A stretch of DNA of 64,000 nt from Fusarium oxysporum f. sp. lycopersici 4287. Taxonomy: Eukaryota; Ascomycota; Sordariomycetes; Hypocreales; Nectriaceae. This document shows, one piece after another, positions 22,228 through 33,648 of this stretch. The stretch spans positions 5,823,910 to 5,887,909 of the forward strand of contig NC_030986.1 in NCBI RefSeq assembly GCF_000149955.1. Reading direction: 5' to 3'. Positions within the stretch are counted from its first letter, which is position 1, and each line of letters opens with the position of its first letter. Position numbers and translations under genes: made by a program. Below the pieces are notes generated by a model. That model saw nothing but the letters and a program-made list of their open reading frames with translations, had not been told where the DNA came from and ran no database searches.

Positions 22228-24165
22228 TCAGACCCCACGAGGTGGTAGATGAACTAAACTCTTGAGAGGCCATATTCCCTGCTTACCAGGTGACAGAATT
22301 CCATTCGGGTCTACGGCAGCCTGGCAACAGAACGTTAGAATTGCTAACGCTGTAAAGATTTGAACTCGAACATACCTTTAAAGTCTCGACGAATCTCCTA
22401 TAGATGTGACCATTGTACGAATACAAGTTCTGGACAGCATCTGCCCATTGTCAGTAACGCGTCTACGGAGGCTGGGAACCGTACTCACCCATGTGCTGAA
22501 CATGAGATCTATAATTGGCGAAACCATTTAATTCTGCCTCAGCAAGCAAGGCCTTGACCACCCTGCGGCCACCTTCACGCGCCTTCTTGTTAGACTTGTC
22601 AAAAACATATTCTTGAACAAACAAGATGTATTTTGAGAAGACGTGGCAGCCAATAAAAGGATCAACTCCTTGCTCCTCCATAATAGCCCTTGCTTTGCGG
22701 AACCATGTCAGGACTGTTTCACCTTCACAAGGAAGGATGAGGGTAGTGTCGATATGAGCTCCCGCCCCTGTCCCATCCGCTGGAAGGTTATACTCTGCGA
22801 GTTTCACAGCGCCCATTGAAGGAATCCCGGCAGCGAGTGTTCCAATCTGGATATTGTCTACCGGCTTGCCATCCTTGCCTTCGAAGAGCGTGTTCTCCAC
22901 CCAGGCGTTGGGAACTCTCTGGGCGACAACCTCTTGCAACCTACTCCAACGGGCAAGAACCATTTGTTTAGGCCCATAGAAAGACACCGAACATCGCCAG
23001 TACCCGGTATTGTACTTTTTCTTCAGCGCAGCTATGCTCTCTGGGGTTAGAGGCCCGGGCACACTCTGCTGCTGGTGCTTGGGGGCATCGTGCGAGGCAA
23101 AATGGTTGATGTTGGTGATCATGTGGTGACTTTGGGTGATGCCCTCACGGTCCAGCTGCTGTAGCGTGTCGATGAGGGGCGCAATGTCTTCAACCTCGGG
23201 ACAGTGGATTTTGACGTCCATGAAAGACGGAGGGACTACGTCGAGAGCCACAGCCATCTTTGTCACGATGCCCAGGTTGCTTTGCAAGAAGAGGCCGTCG
23301 ATTTGAGGACCGAAGCTATTGGGGCAAGCATGTGCGCTGGGGGAATTTGGTACAGCCCATTGGCCTGTCCTGAGGATGTCTCCCGAGGCCAGAAGAACCT
23401 CCAGACTGCCAATAAAATGCTGGCGGTCACCAGAAATGGTGTAACCATGACCACGGTCCAAAGTCTAGAAACTCGTCAGCAAACGTTGCTACTATTTAAC
23501 AGCTAGAATTGACTTACATTGCCCACGACACTTCCCCATCCTAGAGCTGGGACAGAGACCCAGAGATCGAGCTTGTTCTCCACAATGTAGTTGTAAACAT
23601 CAAAAAAGGTGACACCAGGCTCAACTACAATGTAGGCCAGCTTCTCGTTCACTTCTAGAATGCGCTTCATCCGATGAAGAGAGAGCACCATGCACCCTGA
23701 AACTCGAGGAGCAGGCCCGCCATAGCTATTAACAGATTAGATGAATGTCAATGACATTACGGACTATCTCAAGCATACCCGAAATTCTTTCCTTGCGAGC
23801 ATGTCCACAAGGGAACATGGTGTTGGTTGGCTATCTTGAGAATTGCCTGGATTTCTTCAACAGTTGATGGGCTACAGTCATGTCAGTAAGGTCGCAATAG
23901 TGCGAATTATAGATTCAAGGTCTTACCATAGTCCAGCAGATGCCTCAAATCCCTCCTCGAACAACGGATATGGGTCACGAAAGTTGGCCAACCCCTCATC
24001 AATGATGACGTTTTCGTGACCTATGATAGCTCGGAACTCATTTACGACACGCTGGAAGCTGACTTCGTCGTGACCCGGAGGAAGGCTTCTCGTCCCTGGC
24101 TGACGAGAACGGAACGCATTGTCATGATGCGACTGCAGCTCCGGAGATGCGTACCACTGAACCAT
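22228..24165 (-). CDS. vanillyl-alcohol-oxidase-type FAD oxidase (4-alkylphenol oxidase family)
   Basis: Six exons (24165-23927, 23871-23779, 23725-23518, 23464-22489, 22440-22376, 22320-22228) join to 557 residues. An FAD-binding type-4 (PCMH) domain has CPSTVEEIQAIL, NFGYGGPAPRVSG, VVEPGVTFFDV and LGWGSVVGNTLDRGHGYT. The C-terminal part carries YRSHVQHMD and DPNGILSPGKQGIWP, which closely match the family of vanillyl-alcohol oxidase and 4-cresol/eugenol oxidases. These flavoproteins oxidise para-alkylphenols or para-hydroxybenzyl alcohols to aldehydes or related products, reducing oxygen to peroxide; no secretion signal is evident. In this cluster it would feed aldehydes to the aldehyde dehydrogenase. 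It is divergent from the stilbene dioxygenase gene. Confidence 0.92.
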
Positions 24166-24687
24166 TTGGGTCGAATTGTTTTGAGTTTAGGATGGGATAG
24201 CTCAAATCGAAAGAATGCAAAGATAGACTCTGAACCTTTTACAAATCACTCATCCTTGCAGGACAAGCAGGTCCTTATGGGGCTCAAGCAGGGTCTTGTG
24301 AGCATTCACCCCGCCCTAAACCGAGGCCTTACAACTAGAGTCAGTTCTCTCCAGGGTGGTACAGATAGTGGTCTACGTTTGCTGTATCACATCGGCCCAT
24401 CGGAAGACACTGGTGGGGATGAGAGCTTATTACCCACTCCAATGTTTCAATCTTGGGGTGGAGACGCCACCCGCAACGGGACGAGCGGATAGGAGCTGGG
24501 ATTGTGAACCTTATGCCCAAATAGATAGTAAGTCAACAATTGAACCAAACTACCATAAAAAGGTTCAAGGGTCTTCTGAGCAGAGAGTACCAAAAGCACA
24601 AAACAAGGACTACTTTAGCGCCCTTGCAGTGTATATACATTCCCATAAACACAACTCTTCAGACCATCAAGTCTCAACTCGCCAATC
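24166..24687. promoter_or_regulatory. shared divergent promoter, VAO-type oxidase / stilbene dioxygenase
   Basis: At about 24456-24472, 216 bp before the dioxygenase start, GGGTGG, a 5-bp spacer and CCACCC form an inverted pair. Near 24412 is GGTGGGGATGAG, a 12-mer shared with the promoter at 35272, and CCCACT follows. The region is the regulatory hub of the two enzymes that open the pathway. Confidence 0.55.
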
Positions 24688-26253
24688 ATGGCACACGTTG
24701 TTCCAGGAGTTCCAGGCACCCGTTTTCCCAAGCACTATGCCATGAGCAAGTGGAACGAGGACCATCTGCGGTTCGAGGCAGATGCCTACGAGCTTGAAGT
24801 TATAGGAGAAATCCCAAGCACCATCCACGGCGCTTTCTACCGCGTCCAGCCCGATCATGCATTCCCACCCATCTTTGCGGAAACGGAGATCCCTCTCAAT
24901 GGCGACGGCAATGTCAGCTCATTCTACATCAAGGATGGGCATGTTGACTTTAAGCAACGCTATGTGCGCACCCCTAAGCTCATCGCCGAGCGTGAAGCCA
25001 GACGTGCCCTCTTTGGCAGATATCGCAACAAGTACACAGATGATCCACGCGTTCAGAATGTTCTCAAGGGTACCACGGCAAACACCCATGTTGTATTTCA
25101 TGATAACAAGTTGATGGCCCTCAAGGAGGATGCGCCGCCTATGGAACTTGACCCCATCACTCTTGAGACCCTCGGTTACATCGACTACCACGGTACGTTC
25201 CGCTGCCCCACGCATACTGCGCATCCGAAGGCAGACTCAGCCACGGGAGAGTTGGTCTCTTACTCTTATGAGGCTGCTGGTGACGCATCACCCGACATCT
25301 GCTCCTTCACCGTCGACAAACACGGCAAGCTCTCAGAGGAGGTCTGGTTCAAGGCCCCTTGGCCATGCATGATCCACGACTTCTGGGCCACCGACAACTG
25401 GGTCGTGTTTCCCGTCAACGGCCTCAAGGCCAGCCTGGAGCAGATGAAGAACGGCGGTGACCACTTCTACTGGGATGAGACTCTGGACTACCAGCTGCTG
25501 GGCGTTATTCCTCGCCGCGGCGCCAAGCCCGAGGACGCGAAGTGGTTCAAGACGCCCCAGGGCTGTTACTCGCACACCATCAACGCCTATGAGGAGGATG
25601 GAAAGCTTGTCCTAGACGCCAATGTCTGGACCGATGTTCATTTTCCCTTCTTTCCTAACACCAAGGGCGAGAGGTTCTTTACCGACCCCAGGAAAGTCAC
25701 GGCACCTATCACCCGCTACCGATTTGACCCCAACGGTAGTACGGATAAGATGATTCACCCTGAGGCTATTCTTGTTACCGGCGTCAATGAATTCGGTCGC
25801 ATAGACGATCGTCTGCTGGGTAAGAAATACTCCCGCGTCTGGATTCTAAAGGTCGATCCTACGCACGAAGTCAAGCTCAACGACCACGAGACGGCCCAGG
25901 GCAATGTTGGCTTCAACACCCTGGTTTGCTACAACTTTGAGACAGGAGACATGCAATCCTACCGCCACGGTGATGACACCACGTTCCAGGAGCCCGTCTT
26001 TGTTCCGAGACATGAGGGTGCTGATGACGAGGATGGCTATATCCTCGTTGTGGCTGATCGCTATCGCGAGGGTCGCAACGTCCTGCTCCTTTTTGAGGCT
26101 TCGGACATCACACGAGGTCCGCTTGCTGAGATCAAGTTGCCGTTTAAGCTTATGGATGGCCTCCATGGTAGCTGGGTGGATGGCAAGGATGTCGATGCAG
26201 CCAGGGAAGCGAGCGAGGCGCGAAGGGCGAATGAAACTGTGAATGGGAAGTAG
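24688..26253 (+). CDS. carotenoid cleavage oxygenase family, stilbene/lignostilbene dioxygenase (CAO-1-like)
   Basis: This intronless gene encodes 521 residues. The four iron-ligand histidines of the carotenoid oxygenase family are recognisable in THTAHPK, MIHDFW, CYSHTIN and DGLHGSW. The motif NGDGNVSSFYIKDG and the overall length fit the fungal subgroup containing Neurospora CAO-1, which cleaves resveratrol-type stilbenes rather than carotenoids. The reaction is Fe(II)-dependent oxidative cleavage of the interphenyl double bond, giving two benzaldehydes. No signal peptide is seen, so it acts inside the cell. Its neighbours (VAO-type oxidase, aldehyde dehydrogenase, ring-cleavage genes) strongly support a role in degrading plant stilbenes. 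Assignment to stilbenes over other phenylpropenes is an inference. Confidence 0.93.
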   Translation: MAHVVPGVPGTRFPKHYAMSKWNEDHLRFEADAYELEVIGEIPSTIHGAFYRVQPDHAFPPIFAETEIPLNGDGNVSSFYIKDGHVDFKQRYVRTPKLIAEREARRALFGRYRNKYTDDPRVQNVLKGTTANTHVVFHDNKLMALKEDAPPMELDPITLETLGYIDYHGTFRCPTHTAHPKADSATGELVSYSYEAAGDASPDICSFTVDKHGKLSEEVWFKAPWPCMIHDFWATDNWVVFPVNGLKASLEQMKNGGDHFYWDETLDYQLLGVIPRRGAKPEDAKWFKTPQGCYSHTINAYEEDGKLVLDANVWTDVHFPFFPNTKGERFFTDPRKVTAPITRYRFDPNGSTDKMIHPEAILVTGVNEFGRIDDRLLGKKYSRVWILKVDPTHEVKLNDHETAQGNVGFNTLVCYNFETGDMQSYRHGDDTTFQEPVFVPRHEGADDEDGYILVVADRYREGRNVLLLFEASDITRGPLAEIKLPFKLMDGLHGSWVDGKDVDAAREASEARRANETVNGK

Positions 26254-26826
26254 ATAGTCGCGATATATGCTTGGCTTAACTGAATGTATTTCTTTTGAAC
26301 TCGTTGTTAACTCTACGTGCGTTCTAATGTCTTTTCACCTCACGAATGCCTTTAAGGCACGGCTGCATATCATGCAAAGGAGGAGGAACTCTGCGAGGTT
26401 CTACCAGGTTAAATAAATGTATATAGCTATTTTCATAGTCACATATTCACCGCGTGCACTACAACAGATAGCGAGTACATGGTAGCATATCAGTAAATCC
26501 TGTTTTGTGGCAATCGTTGCTGGGAGATGGCTTGTGAGACTCCCATTGCAGCTCCCTGATCTAGGTGCGCGAGGACATGATTTAAGTAGGCAATTTCGCG
26601 ACGATGTCTTCGTAGATTTGTGAAGAAATATTTTATGTTTGCTCGCTAGTGGCTATCCTTTTGTTTTGCGCTTAACACTATTATTCCATCTTCTTTGACT
26701 TGTGAATATTGAATGTGAGCTATCCAGGGTTGAGATGTTCGAGAAGCAAGCGGACACTTCCACCTAGGAGGTAATGTATGATTTCAGCCTAAGCCTAATC
26801 CCATCAATTCAGCCATGCTTGCCAAT
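26254..26826. other. convergent 3' region between stilbene dioxygenase and SDR
   Basis: These 573 bp contain the 3' ends of two convergent genes. No recognisable coding sequence, repeat or RNA gene was found. Confidence 0.45.
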
Positions 26827-27596
26827 CTAAAATATACTGGATCCTCCGTTGATGGGAATAAAGGCCCCGTTGATCCAACCCGCCTTTTCCTCAGCCAGAG
26901 TTGCAACAGCCCATGCTACCTCCTCAGGCTTACCGACGCGTGGAGCGACAGGAGTCGCATCTATGATGGGCTGCAGTGCCTCTCTCACGAAGCTGGGCGC
27001 AGCGTTGAAGGCATCTGTTCCAACAGGCCCAGGAGCGACAGCATTGACGGTGCATCCGTACTTCCGGGGCAGTTCTGTCGCCCAGCATTGAGTATAGACC
27101 TCAACAAGTCCTTTAGTACCCGCATAGATGCTAGACTCCGGCCCTGGAGTGCGCGACACAGAGCTACCGATATTGATTATGCGTGAGTTCTCTCGCGACA
27201 GATACTTTAGAACAGCGCGGGTGAGGAAGAAGACACCTCTGGCATTGAGATTGACGATATCGTGCCATGTCTTGTAGACCTTTTCATCGTCGGGATCGTC
27301 GAGAAACGTGGGGCGATTGATGCCAGCGCTGTTGACAAGGATGTCGATTTTGCCGAAAGCTTCTGCGGCCGCATCGGCTAGCACCTGCGGCCCTTCCGGT
27401 GTTGACAGGTCTGCCTCTACGGCTTTTCCGGGCCCGTTGAGGCTCTGGAGAACCTTGTCCGCGTTTGCCTTTTCGCTTTGGTTGGGGTAGTTGATAACCA
27501 CAGAGGCCCCGCGGCCGGATAGCTCACGAGCAATGGCTGCTCCGAGTCCTGCCGATGAGCCACTGATCAGAGCCACTTACCAGCCAGTGATGACAT
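26827..27596 (-). CDS. short-chain dehydrogenase/reductase, one-base frameshift at the start
   Basis: This is a classical SDR: the glycine-rich cofactor motif reads GSSAGLG, followed by NSAG, the catalytic Ser (SVSRT region), YAGTK (Tyr and Lys) and the C-terminal INGGSSIF. Coding in the main frame runs from VALISG at 27576 to a stop at 26827. The natural start appears to be ATG at 27596 (MSSLAGK), one frame off; adding a G after 27576 would give MSSLAGKVALISG and 256 residues, the usual size. The start lies at the edge of an assembly gap, where sequence quality may be poor. It is a cytosolic NAD(P)(H) oxidoreductase, possibly acting on a keto or alcohol intermediate. It is divergent from the monooxygenase at 28048. 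Confidence 0.88.
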
Positions 27597-27597
27597 C

Positions 27598-27718
27598 NNN
27601 NNNNNNNNNNNNNNNNNNNNNNNNNNNNNNNNNNNNNNNNNNNNNNNNNNNNNNNNNNNNNNNNNNNNNNNNNNNNNNNNNNNNNNNNNNNNNNNNNNNN
27701 NNNNNNNNNNNNNNNNNN
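27598..27718. other. assembly gap (121 N)
   Basis: This run of N lies immediately upstream of the SDR start. The gap removes part of the divergent promoter shared with the monooxygenase gene. Confidence 1.
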
Positions 27719-28047
27719 TTCAGAAATGGGAATGGGATGTTCTTTTGTGGATTTTGGAGTTAGGATACTTTTCGGGTTCCCATCTTAATCTCTATATAAT
27801 CAATGAATTATGTTTTGTTGGTCGATGGGGACACAAATAAGTGGTTAAGTGACCTTGCATCTAATGAGCTGTGAGATTAGTGCTTAGGCGGTGGCTAGCT
27901 TCACTGCTGTAAAGTAGCACCCACCCGGGTGGGGAGTAGAGGTTTAGAACCAAATTTGACAACCATTTATAAAGCCATGGCGAGTCGAATGAGGTATTTC
28001 GCATCGAAATGATAGCTCTGCAAAGATTGACCAAGCCAAAAGCCATC
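27719..28047. promoter_or_regulatory. promoter of the FAD monooxygenase gene
   Basis: A perfect 14-bp palindrome, CCCACCCGGGTGGG, sits at 27920-27933, about 115 bp before the start codon, and is extended to GTGGGG. It is the tightest version of the hexamer pair seen in this block. Confidence 0.6.
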
Positions 28048-29728
28048 ATGCCTCTTAATATTGTTGTCATCGGAGCCGGCCTCGGTGGGCTCGCCGCCGC
28101 CCTTTCCATCAAGCACGAGACGCCCGCTCATGACGTTCTGGTTGTGGAATCAGCGTCTGTGCTAGCAGAGGTACGTTTAGTTCAGGGTATTCCTGTAATT
28201 CTATACAGTGGAAACTGACATCTTGAACCGCTCAGATCGGTGCAGGACTTCAACTTACACCCAATGCTACGCGGCTTCTCCTAAGGTGGGGTTTGAAGCC
28301 CAGCCTCGAGCATTTGGCCAGTAGTCCCGAGGAGTTCCTCATCCGTCGCTTCGACGGTCGCAAAGTCCTTGGTCACCGCCAAAACTTTGCTGCTGAAATG
28401 CTCAGCAAGTACAAGTCACCTTACTGGGATATGCACCGAGCAGATTTACAGCTTGCAATGTTTGAGCGGGCCAAGAGCCTTGGTATCCGCTTCGAGTTCG
28501 GTACAACGGTGACTGATGTAGATCTTGCTATTCCGCAGCTGACAACAGACAAGGGTGATAAGATCACCGGGGATTTGGTGATAGCTGCAGATGGTAAGTT
28601 TCTCCAAACCCAGCAATGCTTTCCTAATACATAATAGGGCTTTGGTCTAAAACCCGGTCCAAGGTTCTCGGTAGGCCCAGTCAGCCTATAGCCACTGGGG
28701 ACCTTGCGTACCGCATTGTTCTCAAGAAGGAAGACATTCAAGATCCAGAGCTGCGCGAATTCATCGACAAGCCCCGTGTTTGCTTGTGGGCTGGCCCGGA
28801 ATGCCACGCCATCTATTACCCGCTCAAGAACAACACCATGGCAAATATTGTTCTTCTAGTTCCGGATAATTTGCCAGACAACGTGGCTAAGATGTCTGGT
28901 GATCTTTCAGAAATGAGAGAGATCTTTGAGAAGTGGGATCCGCTGTAGGTCAGCAACCATTACGTATGACAGACGTCGACTGATCATGCCAGATTACAGA
29001 AGTTTCTCTCTCAAGTGGACAAGATTGATAAATGGAAGCTGATGCATCGTAAGTGCAATGGGAACTATGCTCTTCACCACCTGACACCTGATAGTGAACG
29101 AACTGGAGCGCTGGTATAACGAGGAAGCCACCGTCGCATTCTTAGGTGATTCTTGCCACCCAATGCTGCCGTATATGGCACAAGGAGCTGGTTCTGCCAT
29201 TGAGGATGGTGCTGCACTGGGTATCATCCTGTCAAAGGTGGACAGAAGAGAGCAGCTCCCTCAAGCTCTGAAGACGTACGAGAACCTGAGAATTCCTCGG
29301 AGCAGCGCGTTGCAGAAATGGAGCATGAAACAGGTAAGCCTACTACAGGTGCAACAAATACCTAATCAGAAGCTCTGATCATTGATTTCTGCTACAGAGA
29401 CACATCAATCACTTGCCTGATGGCCCTGAGCAAGAAGCTCGGGATCGTCTTGCAGAATCGCAACTCTACGATCAGCAGCCCGACTATCCATTTTACTGGT
29501 AGGTGCCGCCTATGCTATGCCATGCCTGAAAAAATGGTACTGACACTCAATTAAGGATCGATCCCGCCGCACAAGACTTCGTCTACGGGTATGACGTTGT
29601 TGCTGAGGTCAGTGGGTTCAATTTGCCTCCTTCTACATAAACTAACGATGTTGGGAAATCAGTTGGAGAAGATCGGCGTCAAGGCCACAGCATCGGTAAA
29701 CGGTCAAGGAACCCGGTCAAGTTTGTGA
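28048..29728 (+). CDS. FAD-dependent aromatic monooxygenase (salicylate hydroxylase-like)
   Basis: Eight exons (28048-28170, 28236-28593, 28638-28944, 28993-29048, 29095-29333, 29398-29498, 29556-29607, 29663-29728) join to 433 residues. Class A flavoprotein monooxygenase motifs are in order: GAGLGGLAAALS (dinucleotide-binding), IGAGLQLTPNATRLL, the DG-type motif VIAADGLWSK, and the second FAD motif FLGDSCHPMLPYMAQGAGSA. The enzyme should use NAD(P)H and oxygen to hydroxylate a phenolic ring, in salicylate hydroxylase with loss of the carboxylate. Here it could convert hydroxybenzoates to catechol or hydroxyquinol for the ring-cleavage enzyme. The start at 28048 is chosen over 28009 for its context and the usual MPLNIVVIGAG beginning. 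Confidence 0.92.
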
Positions 29729-30525
29729 GGTGGGAAAACATCAAGGATCTGTAGTTTAGTAACGACGCTAGATGTCTACGCAATGCAGATGGGATCTGGC
29801 TGCAGCGAGGGACTTAGACTAGGCGAAAGCTGTTAATCAGGAAGCTATAAATGAACTTTATAAAGCTAGCCATATTTTGTTGTGTTAAAATGCATGCTGT
29901 CAACATTTCGGTGTAGATCGCCTGTGTGATTCAGTGGCTAAATTTAAATACATCCAATATCATAAAAAGATTGGTTTCAGATTGTCATGACACTAGAGCC
30001 TGTACGGCAGCTTCTAATGGTAGGGTATTCTGTTTTCGGAAGCATCCTAACTACGGTACATTGCTTGATTGTTTGTACATTGTATAATATTTGTACCGAA
30101 TGACAAAGATCAGGGTATCAAGCGTATTTTCTTCAGTCATCCTAATCCTCTCACTTGCTACCCATATCATCAACATCATATAACCAGCCATATGTTTAAT
30201 TACATTACGTAGTCTGCTGTATTCTCCAACTAAATGGATGATTGCTGGACATAACATTAAACTTTTGGCCGCTAGCACAGGTGATGATCCAACAAAACTC
30301 ACGGCGGGGTCGGGTGGGCGTTCCTGATATCTGAACCCACTCACTTACAAGTGGCTACTTGGTGGGTTTTGCACGTTTACGTTACCCGCAATGAAGTTCC
30401 GAAGGCAATACATCCGAGACATCCATCAGATCGGCTTTTAAATAAGTTGACCTCTTTTAAGCTTAGCCACATATCTCACTACCTCTCTAACAGAACTCCT
30501 ACCGAGCATCACATTCATCTTCATC
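29729..30525. promoter_or_regulatory. intergenic region and promoter of the BBE-like oxidase gene
   Basis: These 797 bp lie between two co-oriented genes. Close to the oxidase start, at about 30303-30366, there are GCGGGG, GGGTGGG, CCCAC and GGTGGG elements, again in both orientations. The upstream part is AT-rich 3' flank; no gene was recognised. Confidence 0.45.
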
Positions 30526-32032
30526 ATGACCTCACTTCCAAAGATTCTGTCCCAGGACTCTGATGGCTACGACCAAGCTCGCCGCAAGTTCTTCAACGGC
30601 CGAGTCCCCGATATCCATCCAACCGAAATAGCCATTCCATCCACCACAGCCGAAGTCGTGACCGCCGTCAAGAGGGCTCGTGAGAATGACTGGAAGATTG
30701 GCGTTCGTTCGGGCGGCCACCTATTCTTCTGCAATGCGCTTCTGGAAGGCGGTCTTCTCATCGACACGCGCAACTTGAACAAAGATATCGAATACGATTC
30801 CGCAACAAACATCGCCTCCGTGAGTCCTGGCCATAGGGTCGAGGATGTGACGACCTTCCTCGAAGCCCGCGGCAGGTTCTTCCCCTCCGGCCATTCGCGA
30901 TCCGTCGCTGTCGGTGGTTTTCTGCTTGCTGGTGGGCAGGGCTGCTTCATGCGTGGCTGGGGTTATACTGCTCCTACCTGGGTCACCCAGCTGGAAGTCG
31001 TCACTTCGGAGGGCGAGACTGTTATCGCCAATAAGACTCAGAATTCTGACCTTTTCTGGGCGGCTCCTGGCAGTGGACAGGGTTTCTTTGGCGTTGTGAC
31101 GAGGATTTGGGTTAAGACGATCCCAACGAGAAAGCTCTTTGACAAGACCGTCATCGTCGATTCGACCGACGTCTTCAAGCCCTTGCTTAAGTGGACGCTT
31201 GAAATGTCCAGAAAGGTGCCCAAATATGGTGTTGATCTCTTCTACTGCACATTCTTCGCTGACAAGGATGACCCGAATGGAGGCCACGAATCAGCGGCCA
31301 GGCGCGTCTTCTTTGCCATCAACCTTACCATTTTTGCCGATTCCTTGGATGAGGCTGCAGTCCTGACGAGTCCGTTAGAGACGTTCCCTGAAGACTTCAA
31401 GAAGTATATCGTTACGACGGTCCCGCTGGTGGAGAGAACGTGGGACGAGCTCTGGGGCCTTCAGGAAAGCTTCCAGCCACAGGGCAATGGCGAGAGGTGG
31501 AACGTGGACAGTATCCTAGTCGGTCCCAAAGCGTCGGATGATGAGGTAAGTGCGCCCAGTCTAGAATCTTGTGTCCCATACTAATTACCGACCTTCAAGC
31601 TTATTGAGGCCATCACGCCGGCTCTATATGACCTACCATCTCGCCTTTTCGTCGGCACCTTGTGCCCTATGGACTATTACCCCGACGAGGCTGATCAGGC
31701 TTTGAGTCTAGCTCAGAAGGCTTACGTGTCTACAATGTGCTGCTGGAAGGACCCCAAGCATGACGCCGCTGTGGACAAGTGGCTGCTCGATGCATATACC
31801 AAGGCAGATCAAGTGTCATGCGGTGTGTATGTAGCCGATTTCAACGTGAAGCACAGGAAGCCAAAAGTAAGTCAAGTCGATTCTTAGGTCTTCATGTTCA
31901 ATGCTGACTCGTTAAAAGGTTATGACGGACTCTGCGCTGAAGAAATGGCTTGAGATCAGGAACAGGTGGGATCCTTCTGAGACATTCATTGGCCATCGGG
32001 GGTTCAGCAGTGTTTTGGATGGCAAGGCCTAG
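30526..32032 (+). CDS. FAD-linked oxidoreductase, berberine-bridge-enzyme (BBE)-like
   Basis: Three exons (30526-31545, 31600-31866, 31919-32032) give 466 residues. The FAD-binding type-4 domain has IPSTTAEVVTAVKRA, the RSGGHLFF motif whose His usually binds FAD covalently, and GGFLLAGGQGC. The C-terminal BBE-type segment ends with NRWDPSETFIGHRGF. No secretion signal is present, unlike many fungal BBE-like oxidases, so it is probably intracellular. Such enzymes oxidise alcohols, amines or sugars with oxygen. The substrate here is unknown, but its position inside the phenolic cluster suggests an aromatic alcohol or coupling product. Confidence 0.9.
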
Positions 32033-32536
32033 GAAGCAGGCTATAGAGTGTCTTTTGAGTACCTGAGGAGACATCAAAGTATCATCATTAGCTTCGACCA
32101 TTAATCAGTAGCCATCAATAAGTACTAACTCAATCTTGTGATTTGCTCTGAACGTTCCGACCATGATGAGTGATGTGGGTACCACAATGCTTGAGTTCAT
32201 GTGCCCCCAATAATTTACGTATAGCCCAATATTCAGCGGTATATATGGCATCATCTATGACAAGGAGCCTCATTCAATTGTGATGCTGTGCAGATCGCAA
32301 GGATTTTATGTTGTGATTACAACCCCGATCTTACTCCGACAACAATCTTTCAACCTGACGGCTATCAAGGCTTTCTTTTACCACTTCCAATAAAAGGCTT
32401 TTATAATAAAGCATTAGTATTGTATTGTAACTTGATGAACAGAAATCAATGTGTTGCATACTATCATGGGATCTGCGTGTACAGAGAGTGCTTTTCAAGA
32501 GCAACATTCATAGAGAAGTCCTTGTCTGTTGAGGGT
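32033..32536. other. convergent 3' region between BBE-like oxidase and NmrA-like genes
   Basis: These 504 bp hold the 3' flanks of convergent genes. Open frames here are short and lack coding character. Confidence 0.45.
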
Positions 32537-33648
32537 CTACTGGCGTGTCGAGCAATCACGATCCTTTTTGAGCTTATAGTTAGGAAGCTTGTCCGGTTGC
32601 CAGTGAACGATCCCCTTCCAATCGCCCGTAAGAGGGCCCTTCAAGTCTTGCTCTAAGGTACTTTTCGGCAGGCCTAATTTCTCATTCCAGATCCCCAACG
32701 GGCGGAAATCACCGATACCATGGCCATCCGAGTCGTAGCTAAAAAGAATAGCTTGGACTTGGTGGCCCAGACCCCAGTTCAAGCCTTTCTTGATGTCCTC
32801 TAGGGCTTCTGGCATGACTCCTTCAGAGGTGACATTCTCGACCTGCCATTCATGGCCGGTCAGCTTTTTCACGACATCAAGAATCTCGTTTTGCGTCACT
32901 GTATAGGAGGCGACGTGGATGTACTGATTCTTTGCTTCTTCGAGACGCTCCGGATTGGTGATCAGCGCGTAGAGAGACTGGGCAGCCAAGTCACGGAGAC
33001 CCGTGGAGAATGGGACATCGCCACCGTTGTAGATGCTCGCTTTGCGCTGCTTCATGTCAAAGCCCAAAAGTCCATCGATTACACACTATGAGTTTCAATC
33101 AGCCTTTGAGCTTGATATCCCTATGACAAGACTCACAAAGTCGACCCAAGGATTGCACATGATACCGGTCCAGCTCATGATATCCTGGGTCTTCTCCAGA
33201 TGCTTCACGATAGACCGCTTCTTAGTCGCGAGCAAAACGCCGTCGGCAAAAGCTGGGTGGTAGGTTCTAACGCCGTACTCAGAGGGGAAGAAGCGCTTAA
33301 CGCCTGCCTTTACCGCTGCGTTGATGACAGTCTCATGGTCAACAGTGGACTCTGGGGGGAGGAGCATGATGACTACATCCTGTCCTCTCAAGCCTCGTTC
33401 GAGAGACTCGGGGCTGTAATCCGTCGAGATGACATTCAAGCCCTTTGAAAACTTGGCACCAGAGTTATCCCTCGTCAAAACAGAGAGGTGGAGAGGTGAG
33501 TCCTTTTGGGCGAGGAAATGGTCCTGGATGACAACTCCTAGGTTACCACTGGCCTGTGAACTGTTCAGTATTATGTATGCAGTTCAATTGGGTTGCCAAT
33601 AGGTATACATACACCAATCAGTGCGACGTTCTTGACTGGAGGAGACAT
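32537..33648 (-). CDS. NmrA-like / isoflavone-reductase-like NAD(P)-binding protein
   Basis: Three exons (33648-33613, 33553-33137, 33085-32537) encode 333 residues. The first 12-residue exon leads into the NAD(P)-binding motif IGASGNLG, formed across the first intron. The segment VKRFFPSEYGVR is typical of the isoflavone reductase/phenylcoumaran benzylic ether reductase group within the NmrA-like atypical SDRs. The protein could reduce a benzylic ether, enone or lignan-type bond, or act as a redox sensor. In a phenolic catabolic block, a reductase of lignans or isoflavonoids is a reasonable but unproven guess. Length and fold are normal, and no break was seen. Confidence 0.88.

Noticed and set aside
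30567..31287. Long minus-strand open frames opposite the BBE-like oxidase
   Set aside because: They are shadows of a GC-rich coding exon and have compositions unlike real proteins.
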